A stretch of DNA of 64,000 nucleotides from JAKFEE01 sp036675815 (GTDB lineage Bacteria; Pseudomonadota; Alphaproteobacteria; Rhodospirillales; Magnetospirillaceae): the NCBI GenBank assembly GCA_036675815.1, contig JAKFEE010000028.1, positions 101,072-165,071 of the forward strand. The letters run 5' to 3'. How positions within the stretch are numbered: the stretch's first letter is position 1; the number at the start of each line of letters is the position of its first letter. The notes beneath the pieces were generated by a model, which ran no database searches, was not told the DNA's origin, and saw only the letters and a program-made list of their open reading frames with translations. Positions 38,699 through 47,244 of the stretch are shown piece by piece. The translations under genes were made by a program, and so were the position numbers.

Positions 38699-40747
38699 AT
38701 GTTGGCGCTCATCCGCAATATGCGCGTCAGGACGCGCATTGCCTTAATTCTTATTTTGCCGGTCTCCTGCATGCTTTGGCTGTCGGGAGTTTCGTTACTT
38801 GACCAGATCAGGATTCGGAGCACCGCCGAAACCGCCAGCGGGCTGATCGCCTTGGCCACCGACACCGGCCGGCTGGTCCAGGAGCTGCAGCGCGAGCGCG
38901 GCCTGTCGGCGGCGCTTCTGGCCGGGGCCGAGCCGGCCAAGACGGCCGAGGCCCTGGCCCAGCAACGCGCCAAGGGCGATGTCGCCGCGCAAGCTGCGCT
39001 GGCCCGCTTCGACCGGTTCGATGAGATGCTCGCCCATCGCCCTGCAGCGGCACGGCAAGCCGTCGCGCAGCTCGGCGGCTGGCGCCGGCGGCTCGACGGG
39101 GCAAGCCTCGGCCAGGCCGAGGCGCACGCCGTGTACACGCAGGCGATCGATACGCTGCTCAACGTGGTGCGTGCCATTCCCGGGCAAGCCGACGACGCGC
39201 GCGTCCTGCGCGCGCTGGGGCCGCTGATCGGCCTCATGGAGGTCCGGGAACTGGCCGGCCAGGAACGCGCGATCGGCGTCCCCGGTTTCGCCAGAGGCGC
39301 GTTCACACCGGACGAAGCCCGAAGACTGAGCGCGCTGGCCGCGGTGCAGGAGGCCGATCTGGCGGCGCTGACTGCGGGCGCCGACGGCGAACGCGCCGCC
39401 ATCCTGGCAGCGGGCCAGGAGAACCCCGCCAGCGCAAGCGTTGCCGCGCTGCGCCAGGTGGCCGAGGCCAGTGTCGCAAGCCGTTCGGCCGCCGGGCATG
39501 GTTTCGCCGAATGGTTTTCGGCGACGACGGCGCGTATCGATCATCTGCGCCGGATCGAGGAAAGGCTGGCGTCGCACGCGCTGACGCTGGCCGGCGCCAT
39601 CGCATCGGCCGCCAGCCGGGAATTGCTGATCCTGGTGGCCTTCGACGCGGTCCTGCTGGCCATTACCGCCATCGCCCTGGTCGTCGTCGTGCACGGCATC
39701 ACCTCGCCGCTGGCCGATCTCACCCAAGCCATGCGCCGCCTCGCCGGCGGCGACACCAACTTCGACGTGGACGGCATCGCGGCGCGCGACGAACTGGGCG
39801 AAATGTCCCGGGCCCTGGCGGTTTTTCGGACCAATGCCCTGGCCATGGCGGAATTGAAGGCGCAACAGGAACGCGATCGCCTGCAGGCCGAGGAGGACAA
39901 GCGCCGGATGACGCGGGCGACGGCCGACGAATTCGAGGGCAAGGTCAAGGGCGTCGTCGCGAGCGTGTCGTCGGCATCGCAGCACCTCGAGACTACCGCT
40001 CAGGCCCTGGCCAGGCTGGCCGATCAGGCCGCCCGGCAATCGACGGTGGTCGCCGCGGCGTCGGAGGAAGCGGCGGCCAACGTTCAGACGGTGGCCGCCG
40101 CGGCCGACGAACTGGCCGCGTCCGTCGGCGAGATCACGCGCCAGGTCACCGAGTCGGCGAGCTTCGCCGGCCACGCCGTGCGCGAAGCGGAAAATGCCGA
40201 AACGGTGATCCACCAGCTGTTCGAAGCCGGCCAGCGCATCGGCGAGGTGGTCTGCATGATCACCGAGATTGCCAGCCAGACGAACCTGCTGGCGCTCAAC
40301 GCCACCATCGAGGCCGCGCGCGCCGGCGAGGCCGGCAAAGGCTTCGCCGTGGTGGCCAATGAGGTCAAATCCCTGGCCAATCAGACGGCCAAGGCCACCG
40401 GAGACATCGCCGCCCAAGTCGAGGGGGTGCAGAAGTCGGCGCAGAATGCCGCGCAGGCGATCGAGTCGATCGGCAGCACCATCCGCCGCATCAGCGAAAT
40501 ATCGTCGGCCATTGCCTCGGCGGTGGAGGAGCAGGGGTCCGCCACCGCCGAAATCGCGCGCAACGTCGAGCAAACGGCGGTGGGGACCCAGGACGTATCC
40601 GGCAACATCGTCGGCGTCCGCCAGGCGGTGGGCGAAACCGGCACCTCGGCCGCCGACGTCCTTGCCTCGGCGCGCCACCTGGCGGAGCAGTCGCGCAACC
40701 TGGAGAACGAGGTGACGCACTTCATCCGCGGCATTCGCGCCGCCTGA
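38699..40747 (+). CDS. Methyl-accepting chemotaxis protein with NIT sensor domain
   Basis: 682 residues: TM1 about 12-35, a periplasmic NIT (nitrate/nitrite-type) domain with the hallmark LQRERGLSAALL near residue 62 (extends to about 300), TM2 about 310-330, HAMP, and the MCP signalling domain with the tip sequence IASQTNLLALNATIEAARAG. Feeds the CheA/CheY pathway; no cheA or cheW is in the window. The ligand may be nitrate, nitrite or another anion. The 285 nt upstream back to rpfC hold no gene. Confidence 0.9.
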   Translation: MLALIRNMRVRTRIALILILPVSCMLWLSGVSLLDQIRIRSTAETASGLIALATDTGRLVQELQRERGLSAALLAGAEPAKTAEALAQQRAKGDVAAQAALARFDRFDEMLAHRPAAARQAVAQLGGWRRRLDGASLGQAEAHAVYTQAIDTLLNVVRAIPGQADDARVLRALGPLIGLMEVRELAGQERAIGVPGFARGAFTPDEARRLSALAAVQEADLAALTAGADGERAAILAAGQENPASASVAALRQVAEASVASRSAAGHGFAEWFSATTARIDHLRRIEERLASHALTLAGAIASAASRELLILVAFDAVLLAITAIALVVVVHGITSPLADLTQAMRRLAGGDTNFDVDGIAARDELGEMSRALAVFRTNALAMAELKAQQERDRLQAEEDKRRMTRATADEFEGKVKGVVASVSSASQHLETTAQALARLADQAARQSTVVAAASEEAAANVQTVAAAADELAASVGEITRQVTESASFAGHAVREAENAETVIHQLFEAGQRIGEVVCMITEIASQTNLLALNATIEAARAGEAGKGFAVVANEVKSLANQTAKATGDIAAQVEGVQKSAQNAAQAIESIGSTIRRISEISSAIASAVEEQGSATAEIARNVEQTAVGTQDVSGNIVGVRQAVGETGTSAADVLASARHLAEQSRNLENEVTHFIRGIRAA

Positions 40748-40758
40748 TCGTCGTCGCT

Positions 40759-40802
40759 CGGGTGGCCGCTGTTTGCCGAAGGGCAAAGACCGCGGCCACC
40801 CG
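40759..40802 (+). terminator. Strong hairpin after the chemoreceptor gene
   Basis: CGGGTGGCCGC pairs with GCGGCCACCCG and an inner TTTGCC/GGCAAA stem extends it, 12 nt after the stop. There is no T tract, so it may work as an mRNA-protecting or Rho-assisted end. Confidence 0.5.
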
Positions 40803-40895
40803 CATGCGGCAGGATGCGATTAATTCGCATATCCAGAACAAGCCGTGGCGAAAGGCCGCCGCACGAGGGGGAAATCTCTCCAGAAGGAGCGCCCC

Positions 40896-41141
40896 ATGTA
40901 CCGAGATATCTATCCCACCGCCGTTTCCGACGATTTGCTGACACAAGCCGCCGACCGCGCCGCAAAACTCGTCCGCTGCGATCCGTCGCACGACCTGGAA
41001 AAAGCCGCCTGTCGCGCCGTCGAATCCCTGTTCTGTCCATGCGTGTGCCATGGCTGTGGCTGCGCCGACCCCGATGCCGTCACCGACACGGTCGTGCATG
41101 AGGTCATGGTGCGGGCGAAGGGCCGGGCGCGCTCCCACTGA
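40896..41141 (+). CDS. Small Cys/His-rich protein of unknown function
   Basis: 81 residues, not recognised. An amphipathic N-terminal half is followed by a tight cluster, CPCVCHGCGC (about residues 49-58), then DTVVHEVMVRAKGRARSH. Cysteine density suggests a metal or Fe-S ligand. AGAAGGAG precedes ATG 40896 by a good distance. It lies just before a zinc-sensor-like ArsR gene with its operator between them. Expression is plausible but unproven; a long open frame on the opposite strand is taken as a shadow. Confidence 0.55.
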   Translation: MYRDIYPTAVSDDLLTQAADRAAKLVRCDPSHDLEKAACRAVESLFCPCVCHGCGCADPDAVTDTVVHEVMVRAKGRARSH

Positions 41142-41167
41142 TGCGCGCCCGCACACCCCTTGATATT

Positions 41168-41181
41168 TGAACAGATATTCA
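41168..41181. promoter_or_regulatory. ArsR/SmtB-type operator
   Basis: TGAACA-GA-TATTCA with AT-rich flanks matches the SmtB/CzrA half-site pattern. It stands 35 nt before the ArsR gene, where the regulator would block its own transcript. Confidence 0.65.
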
Positions 41182-41215
41182 TGTATTTGTGCGCACACCG
41201 ATAGGAGGTGGCGCC

Positions 41216-41539
41216 GTGCGCAGGATTGGCTCGGATCAGGATCAGGTTACCGTCATCACCGAGACCTTCCGCCTGCTCGGGGATCCGACGCGGCTGCGCA
41301 TCCTCCTCGCCTGTCTGTTCGAAGCAAAATACGTGAACGACGTGGCCACCGAGGTCGGCATCTCGGCGTCGCTGACCAGCCATCATCTCCGCCTGCTGCG
41401 GGCGGCGAGGCTGGTGCGCGCCGAGCGGCAGGGCCGGCAGATGCTGTATGTCGCCGCCGACGAACACGTGAACGGCATGTTGGGCGAAATGGTGGCGCAC
41501 GTCCGCCACCCCGATGCCGAAGAGGAAGAAAGCGTCTAG
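41216..41539 (+). CDS. ArsR/SmtB-family metal-sensing repressor, CzrA-like alpha-5 site
   Basis: 107 residues, winged-helix HTH (LLGDPTRLRILLACLF, ISASLTSHHLRLLRAARLV). The C-terminal helix holds Asp-x-His then ten residues then His-x2-His (ADEHVNG...AHVRHP), the alpha-5 zinc-site spacing of SmtB/CzrA. No Cys site of the ArsR type is present. GTG 41216 has AGGAGG 7 nt upstream. It heads an operon with a SulP transporter and DUF488 protein. Zn/Co/Ni sensing is inferred from residues. Confidence 0.85.
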   Translation: MRRIGSDQDQVTVITETFRLLGDPTRLRILLACLFEAKYVNDVATEVGISASLTSHHLRLLRAARLVRAERQGRQMLYVAADEHVNGMLGEMVAHVRHPDAEEEESV

Positions 41540-41572
41540 CCATCCCCGCTTAGCGACGGTGCGTCCCAAAAA

Positions 41573-43312
41573 ATGCGCAAGTACTGGTCTCGGTACGTTC
41601 CCAAGTTGTTCACCTGCCTGAACGAGGGCTATTCCATGGCGGCAGCCCGCCAGGACACCCTCGCCGGCCTGACCGTCGCCATCGTGGCGCTGCCCTTGGC
41701 CATGGCGCTCGCCATCGCCTCGGGCGTCACCCCCGATCGCGGCCTCTACACGGCGATCATCGCCGGTTTCCTCATCTCGTTTCTTGGCGGCAGCCGTTTC
41801 CAGATCGGCGGCCCCACCGGCGCCTTCGTCGTCATCGTATTCGACATCGTCCAGCGCTACGGCTATGACGGCCTGGCACTGGCCACCATCATGGCCGGCA
41901 TGATGCTGATCGCCTTTGGCCTGCTCGGCCTGGGGTCGGCAATCAAATACGTCCCCCATCCGCTGGTCACCGGCTTCACCTCGGGTATCGCGGTCATCAT
42001 CTTCTCCAGCCAGGTCAATGACTTCCTCGGCCTGCGGGTAGCCGAGGTGCCGGCCGAGTTCGTCGAGAAATGGGCCAGCATCGGCGAGCATATCGACACC
42101 CTGCACGGGCCGACGGTCGCCATTGGCGCCCTGGCCCTGGCCATCATCGTCGGCTTGCGCCGCTATCGCCCGGGATGGCCCGGCTTCCTCATCGCCATCG
42201 TCGTCAGTTCGCTCGCCGTATGGGCCCTGGGCCTGCCCGTCGAGACCATCGGTTCGCGCTTCGGCGGCATTCCCTCGACCTTGCCCACCCCGCAACTGCC
42301 CGCCTTCTCGTTGGCGAAGGCGAAGGAGCTGGTGGTGCCCGCCTTCACCATCGCCCTGCTCGCCGGCATCGAATCGCTGCTGTCAGCCATGGTCGCCGAC
42401 GGGATGACCGGGCGCCGCCACCGCTCGAACACCGAACTGATGGCGCAGGGCGCCGCCAACATCGGCTCCATCCTGTTCGGCGGCATCCCCGCGACCGGCG
42501 CCATCGCCCGCACCGCCACCAGCATCCGCACCGGCGCGCGCAGCCCCGTCGCCGGCATGGCGCACGCCGTGTTCGTGATGCTGTTCATGCTGATGTTCGC
42601 GCCCCTGGCCAGTTGGATTCCGCTGTCCAGCCTGGCGGCGGTGCTGATGGTGGTGGCGTGGAACATGAGCGAAGCCCATCAGTTCCGCCGCCTTCTGTCG
42701 GCGCCGAAAAGCGACGTCGCCGTGTTGTTGCTCACCTTCGGGCTGACGGTCCTGGTGGATCTGACCATCGGCATCGAGGTCGGCATGGTCGCCGCCGCCC
42801 TGCTGTTCATGAAACGCATGAGCGACGTGACCGAGGTCGAGGCCGGCGCCCATCTGGTGTTCGATCCGCCGCGCGAAGGCGAAGGCGATCGGGTCGGCGT
42901 GGTGCCGACCCAACCGGTCCCCGATGGCGTCGCCGTCTTCCAGATCAGCGGCCCGTTCTTCTTCGGCGTGGCCACCAAGCTCCGCGACGTGCTCGACACC
43001 ATCGAGACCACACCCCATGTGTTCATCCTGCGCATGCGGCTGGTGCCGGTGGTCGACGCCACGGGTGCGCATGCCCTGTCCGAGATGCTGCGGGTCGCCC
43101 GCCAGCGCGGCACGCAGTTGATCCTGTCGGGGGTGCAGGCACAGCCCTTGGCGGTGCTGCGGCAGATGGGCTTCGAACACGCCGAGGGCCTGCACCTGGC
43201 GGAAGGCATCGATGCGGCCTTGGTGCTGGCCGCCAATTTGGTCGAGCAACATAAGGCGGAGATCGATGGACGGGAGGGCAAACTCGGAGCTGCGGCTAAA
43301 GCGCGCCTATGA
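41573..43312 (+). CDS. SulP-family anion transporter with STAS domain
   Basis: 579 residues. About 10-12 membrane segments with the SulP signatures (AGLTVAIVALPLAMALAIASG, GLYTAIIAGF, GGPTGAFVVI), and a C-terminal STAS domain (about 450-560, VFQISGPFFFGVATKL). Members carry sulfate, bicarbonate or other anions. Its placement behind a metal-sensor-like ArsR gene 33 nt upstream is unusual. It overlaps the DUF488 gene by 47 nt. Confidence 0.9.
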   Translation: MRKYWSRYVPKLFTCLNEGYSMAAARQDTLAGLTVAIVALPLAMALAIASGVTPDRGLYTAIIAGFLISFLGGSRFQIGGPTGAFVVIVFDIVQRYGYDGLALATIMAGMMLIAFGLLGLGSAIKYVPHPLVTGFTSGIAVIIFSSQVNDFLGLRVAEVPAEFVEKWASIGEHIDTLHGPTVAIGALALAIIVGLRRYRPGWPGFLIAIVVSSLAVWALGLPVETIGSRFGGIPSTLPTPQLPAFSLAKAKELVVPAFTIALLAGIESLLSAMVADGMTGRRHRSNTELMAQGAANIGSILFGGIPATGAIARTATSIRTGARSPVAGMAHAVFVMLFMLMFAPLASWIPLSSLAAVLMVVAWNMSEAHQFRRLLSAPKSDVAVLLLTFGLTVLVDLTIGIEVGMVAAALLFMKRMSDVTEVEAGAHLVFDPPREGEGDRVGVVPTQPVPDGVAVFQISGPFFFGVATKLRDVLDTIETTPHVFILRMRLVPVVDATGAHALSEMLRVARQRGTQLILSGVQAQPLAVLRQMGFEHAEGLHLAEGIDAALVLAANLVEQHKAEIDGREGKLGAAAKARL

Positions 43313-43643
43313 TGCGGCGGAGGCGGACGACGGTGTCCGTGTCCTCATCGACCGGCTGTGGCCACGCGGCGTCGGCAAGGCGCAGGCCGCTATCGACCTG
43401 TGGCTGCGCGACATCGCGCCCAGCGTCGAACTGCGGCAATGGTTCTCGCATGACGTCTCGCGCTGGGCCGAGTTCCGCCAACGCTATCGTCGGGAGCTCG
43501 ACGACCACGCGGACGAACTGGCGACGCTGCGCCGGCACATGGCCGCCGGGCGGGTGACCCTGCTGTTTGCGGCCAAGGACCGCGAGCATAACAATGCCGT
43601 GGCCCTGCGCGAGTATCTGCTCGACGGCGGGGAAGATCCTTAG
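43266..43643 (+). CDS. DUF488 family protein
   Basis: 125 residues with the DUF488 signature: LKRAYDAAEADDGVRVLIDRLWPRGV, RDIAPSVELRQWFSHD and the C-terminal LLFAAKDREHNNAVAL. Function unknown. The ATG at 43266 (GGAG upstream) lies inside the SulP gene, a 47-nt overlap that suggests coupling; later starts would cut the conserved N-terminus. Confidence 0.8.
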   Translation: MDGRANSELRLKRAYDAAEADDGVRVLIDRLWPRGVGKAQAAIDLWLRDIAPSVELRQWFSHDVSRWAEFRQRYRRELDDHADELATLRRHMAAGRVTLLFAAKDREHNNAVALREYLLDGGEDP

Positions 43644-43672
43644 CCGTCGGATGGAGCGCCGTCCGCACGCGG

Positions 43673-43696
43673 AATGCGGAGCTGGAGCTCCGCGCT
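43673..43696. repeat. Second copy of the GCGGAGCTGGAGCTCCGC repeat
   Basis: 24 bp identical to 32625-32648, here with a shorter and imperfect left arm (GGAGCGCCGTCCGCA). Lies in the 79-nt gap between the convergent DUF488 and flgH genes, the same kind of convergent position as the other copy. Confidence 0.75.
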
Positions 43697-43722
43697 TCCG
43701 GCGGCCCGAGGGCGGCGCCGCG

Positions 43723-44481
43723 TCAGAACGGCAAGAAAATGTCGAGGACCTGCTGGCCGTAGCGTGGCTGTTGCACGTCGCTGACGACACCGCGGCCGCC
43801 ATAGGAGATGCGCGCCTCGGCAATCTTTTCCGAGGAGATGGTGTTGCGCGAGCTGATGTCCTCGGGGCGGATCACCCCCGATACCGTCAGTTCCCGCAGT
43901 TCGTAATTGACGCGGATCTCCTGGCGGCCGGCGATCACCAGATTCCCATTGGGAAGGATCTGGGTGATGACCGCGGCCATCTCGACCTGCACCGTCTCCT
44001 CGCGTTCCAGTACGCCCTCGCCCCGGGCATTGTGCGCCGATTCCAGGGAAAGCAAGTTGCTGGAATCGACGGCATTGGGCAGAACCTTGTTCAGCGATGC
44101 CTCGTAGCCGAAGAATGCCGGCATGCCGGCCGATTCGCCGGCGTCGCGCGAGCGGGTGGTCTTGTTGTTGAGGTCGGCCTTGTCGGACACGTCGACCACC
44201 ACCGTCAGGATGTCGCCGACCTGATCGGCACGCTGATCCTTGAAAAAGGCGCGCGCCCCCGGCCGCCACAGCGAATTGGCCGCCGGCTGGCCGAGCTGCG
44301 GCGTCGGCATCGGCATCGACACTGGCCGATAACCGGGCGCGAGCGCCGGATTGTCGATCGGCGAAATGGCCGGCGCCTGCCCGACACGCGACAGCCGTTC
44401 CATGGCGCCACAGGCCGACAGCGTGGCGGCAACGGCGGCGGCGAGCGCGGTGCGGGCGCACATGCGCAAGGCACGGGTCAT
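43723..44481 (-). CDS. flgH: Flagellar L-ring protein
   Basis: 252-residue outer membrane lipoprotein forming the L ring. Lipobox LSAC (Cys24), then LWRPGARAFFKDQRADQVGDILTVVV, the conserved LPNGNLVIAGRQEIRVNYE and C-terminal GRGVVSDVQQPRYGQQVLD. Last gene of a minus-strand flgF-flgG-flgA-flgH run, 10 nt after flgA. Confidence 0.95.
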   Translation of the reverse strand: MTRALRMCARTALAAAVAATLSACGAMERLSRVGQAPAISPIDNPALAPGYRPVSMPMPTPQLGQPAANSLWRPGARAFFKDQRADQVGDILTVVVDVSDKADLNNKTTRSRDAGESAGMPAFFGYEASLNKVLPNAVDSSNLLSLESAHNARGEGVLEREETVQVEMAAVITQILPNGNLVIAGRQEIRVNYELRELTVSGVIRPEDISSRNTISSEKIAEARISYGGRGVVSDVQQPRYGQQVLDIFLPF

Positions 44482-44491
44482 AATCGGACTC

Positions 44492-45439
44492 CTAGTTGGC
44501 GAGGATGCGGCCGGTGGGCATCACCGACACGACGCCGGTGGCCTCGACCTTGGCTTGGACGGTGACCTTGCTGTGCGTGTTGGTGACGCGGATGGTGTCG
44601 CCGGCGCCGCCGTCCTCGACCGCGCGCCCCAAGGCGGACAACTGCATGCCGCCCGACCTGAGCGCCATGGTCACCAGGCTGCCCTTGGACACCAGGACCG
44701 GACGCCGCACGTCGTGCGCCCGCAGGGGCTGGCCGGCGCGCACGGCGTGGCGCAACTGCTGGCCGACCACGGCCTCGCGCTCGGTGAGCACGCCACGCTG
44801 CACCTGGTTCTGCCGCAGGGCCTTCCACTCGACATCGGCTTCGCCGACCACCTCGCCCTTCTGCATGCCGTGGGTCAGCACCGGGATCTCGGTGACGGCA
44901 TAGACGCGGCCCTCGACCCGGGTCTGCACCGGGCTGCCGCCGGTCGCCGCCTCCACGGTGGCCGCGAAACGCCCGGTGCGTTCGTCGTAGTCGATGGTGC
45001 GCACGGCCAAGGCGACACCGCCGCCCACCGGCAGGTGCATCTCCACGTCGCGGCCGACAAGCTGGATTTCCGTGTTGTCGGGCACGCCCCTGGCACTCAG
45101 CGCCTGCCGGAGCTCGGCAACGATCTCGTCGGCGCCGACGACCGTGCTGCGGCGCTCGACGATGATCCGCTCCATGCGGCTGAGCGGCCGCCAGTCGACC
45201 CCGTGCGCCGCGGCAACGGCGCCCAGCCAATCGGCGTCCAGCACGACACGGCGCCCCGGCTGCGGTGCATGCGTAATCACCGTGCGCGCCTTGGCGCCGA
45301 GATGGTCCCACAGGTCGCCGAGCGTGATGACGTCGCCATCGATCACGGCGGCGGGGCGCAGCACCACCGCCGCGGCCAGCGCCGGCACGCTGGCGAGGAT
45401 GGCGAGGAGAAGGCCGAAGACCGGCAAGAGGCGCTTCAT
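44492..45439 (-). CDS. flgA: Flagellar basal body P-ring formation protein
   Basis: 315 residues, periplasmic chaperone for FlgI P-ring assembly. N-terminal Sec signal (LLPVFGLLLAILASVPALA), a SAF-like region, and the typical C-terminal VSKGSLVTMALRSGGMQLS and THSKVTVQAKVEATGVV. Longer than E. coli FlgA (219), as usual in alphaproteobacteria. flgI is not next to flgH in the window. Confidence 0.92.
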   Translation of the reverse strand: MKRLLPVFGLLLAILASVPALAAAVVLRPAAVIDGDVITLGDLWDHLGAKARTVITHAPQPGRRVVLDADWLGAVAAAHGVDWRPLSRMERIIVERRSTVVGADEIVAELRQALSARGVPDNTEIQLVGRDVEMHLPVGGGVALAVRTIDYDERTGRFAATVEAATGGSPVQTRVEGRVYAVTEIPVLTHGMQKGEVVGEADVEWKALRQNQVQRGVLTEREAVVGQQLRHAVRAGQPLRAHDVRRPVLVSKGSLVTMALRSGGMQLSALGRAVEDGGAGDTIRVTNTHSKVTVQAKVEATGVVSVMPTGRILAN

Positions 45440-45449
45440 CTGACCGTGC

Positions 45450-46235
45450 CTACTTCATGCGGTTCATGGTGGCGAGCATTTCGTCCGAGGTCTGGATGAC
45501 CTTGGAGTTCATCTCGTAGGCGCGCTGGGCGCTGATCAGGTTGGTGATCTCGGAGACGACGTTGACGTTGGAGCTTTCGAGAAAACCTTGCAGCAGCGCC
45601 CCGTAGCCGATGGTGGCGGGATTGCCGGCGGCGGCGTTGCCCGAGGCCGGCGTTTCGAGGAACAGATTGTCGCCGCGGGCTTCGAGCCCCGCCTGGTTGG
45701 GGAACACGGCCAGTTGGATCTGGCCAACCACCTGGGGCTCGATCTGGCCATCCAGCTTGGCCATCACCTGGCCACTAGCGTTGATGGCGATTTCGGTGGT
45801 GTTGTTGGGGAGGGTGATGTTGGGCGACAACGAGTAGCCCTGATGGGTGATGATGCGCCCCTCGGGGCTGAGCTGGAAGGCGCCGTCACGGGTATAGGCG
45901 GTCTCGCCGTTGGGCAGTTCGATCTGGAAATAGCCCTTGCCCTGGATGGCGAGATCCAGCGTGTTTTCCGTGCTCTGCACGCTGCCTTGCTCGGTGATGC
46001 GATAGACCGCGGCCACCTTGACGCCGAGCCCCAGTTGCACGCCGGTCGGCACGATGGTGCCCATATCGGACGAATTGGCGCCGACGCGCCGCAGGTTCTG
46101 GTACAGCAGGTCGTTGAACTCCGGCCGGCGCCGCGTATACGCCGTGGTGTTCATGTTGGCGATGTTGTTGGAAATGACCTCGACATTGGTCTGTTGGGCC
46201 AACATTCCCGTCGCGGCGATATTGAGAGACCTCAT
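45450..46235 (-). CDS. flgG: Flagellar distal rod protein
   Basis: 261 residues. N-terminal rod motif MLAQQTNVEVISNNIANMNT, the LGLGVKVAAVYRITEQGS segment, YTRDGAFQLSPEGRI, and the C-terminal NVVSEITNLISAQRAYEMNSK typical of FlgG. 15 nt after flgF. Confidence 0.97.
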   Translation of the reverse strand: MRSLNIAATGMLAQQTNVEVISNNIANMNTTAYTRRRPEFNDLLYQNLRRVGANSSDMGTIVPTGVQLGLGVKVAAVYRITEQGSVQSTENTLDLAIQGKGYFQIELPNGETAYTRDGAFQLSPEGRIITHQGYSLSPNITLPNNTTEIAINASGQVMAKLDGQIEPQVVGQIQLAVFPNQAGLEARGDNLFLETPASGNAAAGNPATIGYGALLQGFLESSNVNVVSEITNLISAQRAYEMNSKVIQTSDEMLATMNRMK

Positions 46236-46250
46236 CCGCTGATCCTTCCC

Positions 46251-46991
46251 TTAGGCCTTCGCCGGCTGCGAAAGCACGTCGAATGCCTTCAGCTGCCGAT
46301 CATTGTCGTTGTCGAGGAGCTTCTGCACACCTTCGTAATGGCGCATGATGGCGATCATGTTGGTCAGTTCGGTGACCGGCTGCACATTCGATTCCTCGAC
46401 CATCCCTTGCACGACTCGGGGCGCATCCATGTCGGCTGGGATCAATTCGGTGTCGTAGACGCCACCGGCGATCTTGCGCAGTTGTTGATCATTGTCGAAG
46501 CGCACCACGCGGATGCGGCCGATGGGCCCATTCTCCGACGACACCGTGCCGTCCTTGGCGATCTCGATCGCGGTTTCATTGGGCGCGACGATGATCGGCA
46601 GATCGCCGGCCTGCATCAGGGCATAGCCCTCGCTGTCCACCAGCATGCCGGTTTCGTCGAGGCGAAAATGGCCGTTGCGCGTGTAACGCAAACCATCCGG
46701 GGTCTCGACGACGAAATAGCCTTCGCCGTCGATGGCGAGGTCGAGCGGATTGTCGGTCTTGGTCAGCGGGCCATCACGCATGTCGCGGAACATGCCGAAA
46801 TCCTGCACGAACGACAGCGGTTGACCGCGGCGGCTCTCGGGCGAGGCCGTCTCGACGAGGTATTCGCGAAACATCAGGCGCTCGCCCTTGAAGGCCGGTG
46901 TGTTCACATTGGCCAGATTGTTGGAGACCGCCTCGAGCTGGCGCCACAGGGCTGCCTGGCGCGAGATGGCGATGTAGGAGGTATTTTCCAT
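46251..46991 (-). CDS. flgF: Flagellar proximal rod protein
   Basis: 246 residues, related to FlgG but with the FlgF pattern: LWRQLEAVSNNLANVNTPAF, the YTRNGHFRLDETGMLVD segment and VTELTNMIAIMRHYEGVQ. The start at MENTSYIAISRQ (46991) fits the family; an upstream ATG adds 17 unlike residues. Candidate sigma-54 promoter lies 36 nt ahead. Confidence 0.95.
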   Translation of the reverse strand: MENTSYIAISRQAALWRQLEAVSNNLANVNTPAFKGERLMFREYLVETASPESRRGQPLSFVQDFGMFRDMRDGPLTKTDNPLDLAIDGEGYFVVETPDGLRYTRNGHFRLDETGMLVDSEGYALMQAGDLPIIVAPNETAIEIAKDGTVSSENGPIGRIRVVRFDNDQQLRKIAGGVYDTELIPADMDAPRVVQGMVEESNVQPVTELTNMIAIMRHYEGVQKLLDNDNDRQLKAFDVLSQPAKA

Positions 46992-47026
46992 TCCAAGAAC
47001 CCGATTTCTTGTTCGGCCTGCCCCTT

Positions 47027-47041
47027 GCAGTTCCCATGCCA
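47027..47041 (-). promoter_or_regulatory. Candidate sigma-54 promoter of the flgF operon
   Basis: Minus-strand TGGCATG-GGAA-CTGC, keeping the essential GG and GC at the right spacing against TGGCACG-N4-TTGC. The start would fall near 47015, 25 nt before flgF. Sigma-54 drives rod and hook genes in several alphaproteobacteria. Confidence 0.5.
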
Positions 47042-47244
47042 AACGCAGATACGAGCATTCAAGCCAAATATTCTTACGTAACGGCGATGGCTGCAGGCTT
47101 TACCGGGCAGTTATTGCCGACCGACCTACCGCTTGCTATCGTGCGCGTTCTGCGGGAAATACCTAACGTATTGTTAACCGACGCCCCGTAGGGTTTCACT
47201 GGTGCGTGGGCAACCGTCGGCGGGACCAGGGGCAAGGGGAGATA

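Noticed and set aside
40910..42295. Long minus-strand open frame over the ArsR and SulP genes
   Set aside because: Composition is repetitive Gly/Asp/His typical of an antisense shadow; the plus-strand ArsR and SulP proteins are well conserved.
47101..47244. Possible sigma-54 promoter ahead of fliL (CGGGCAGTTATTGCC)
   Set aside because: GG to GC spacing is one base too short and the -24 part is poor.
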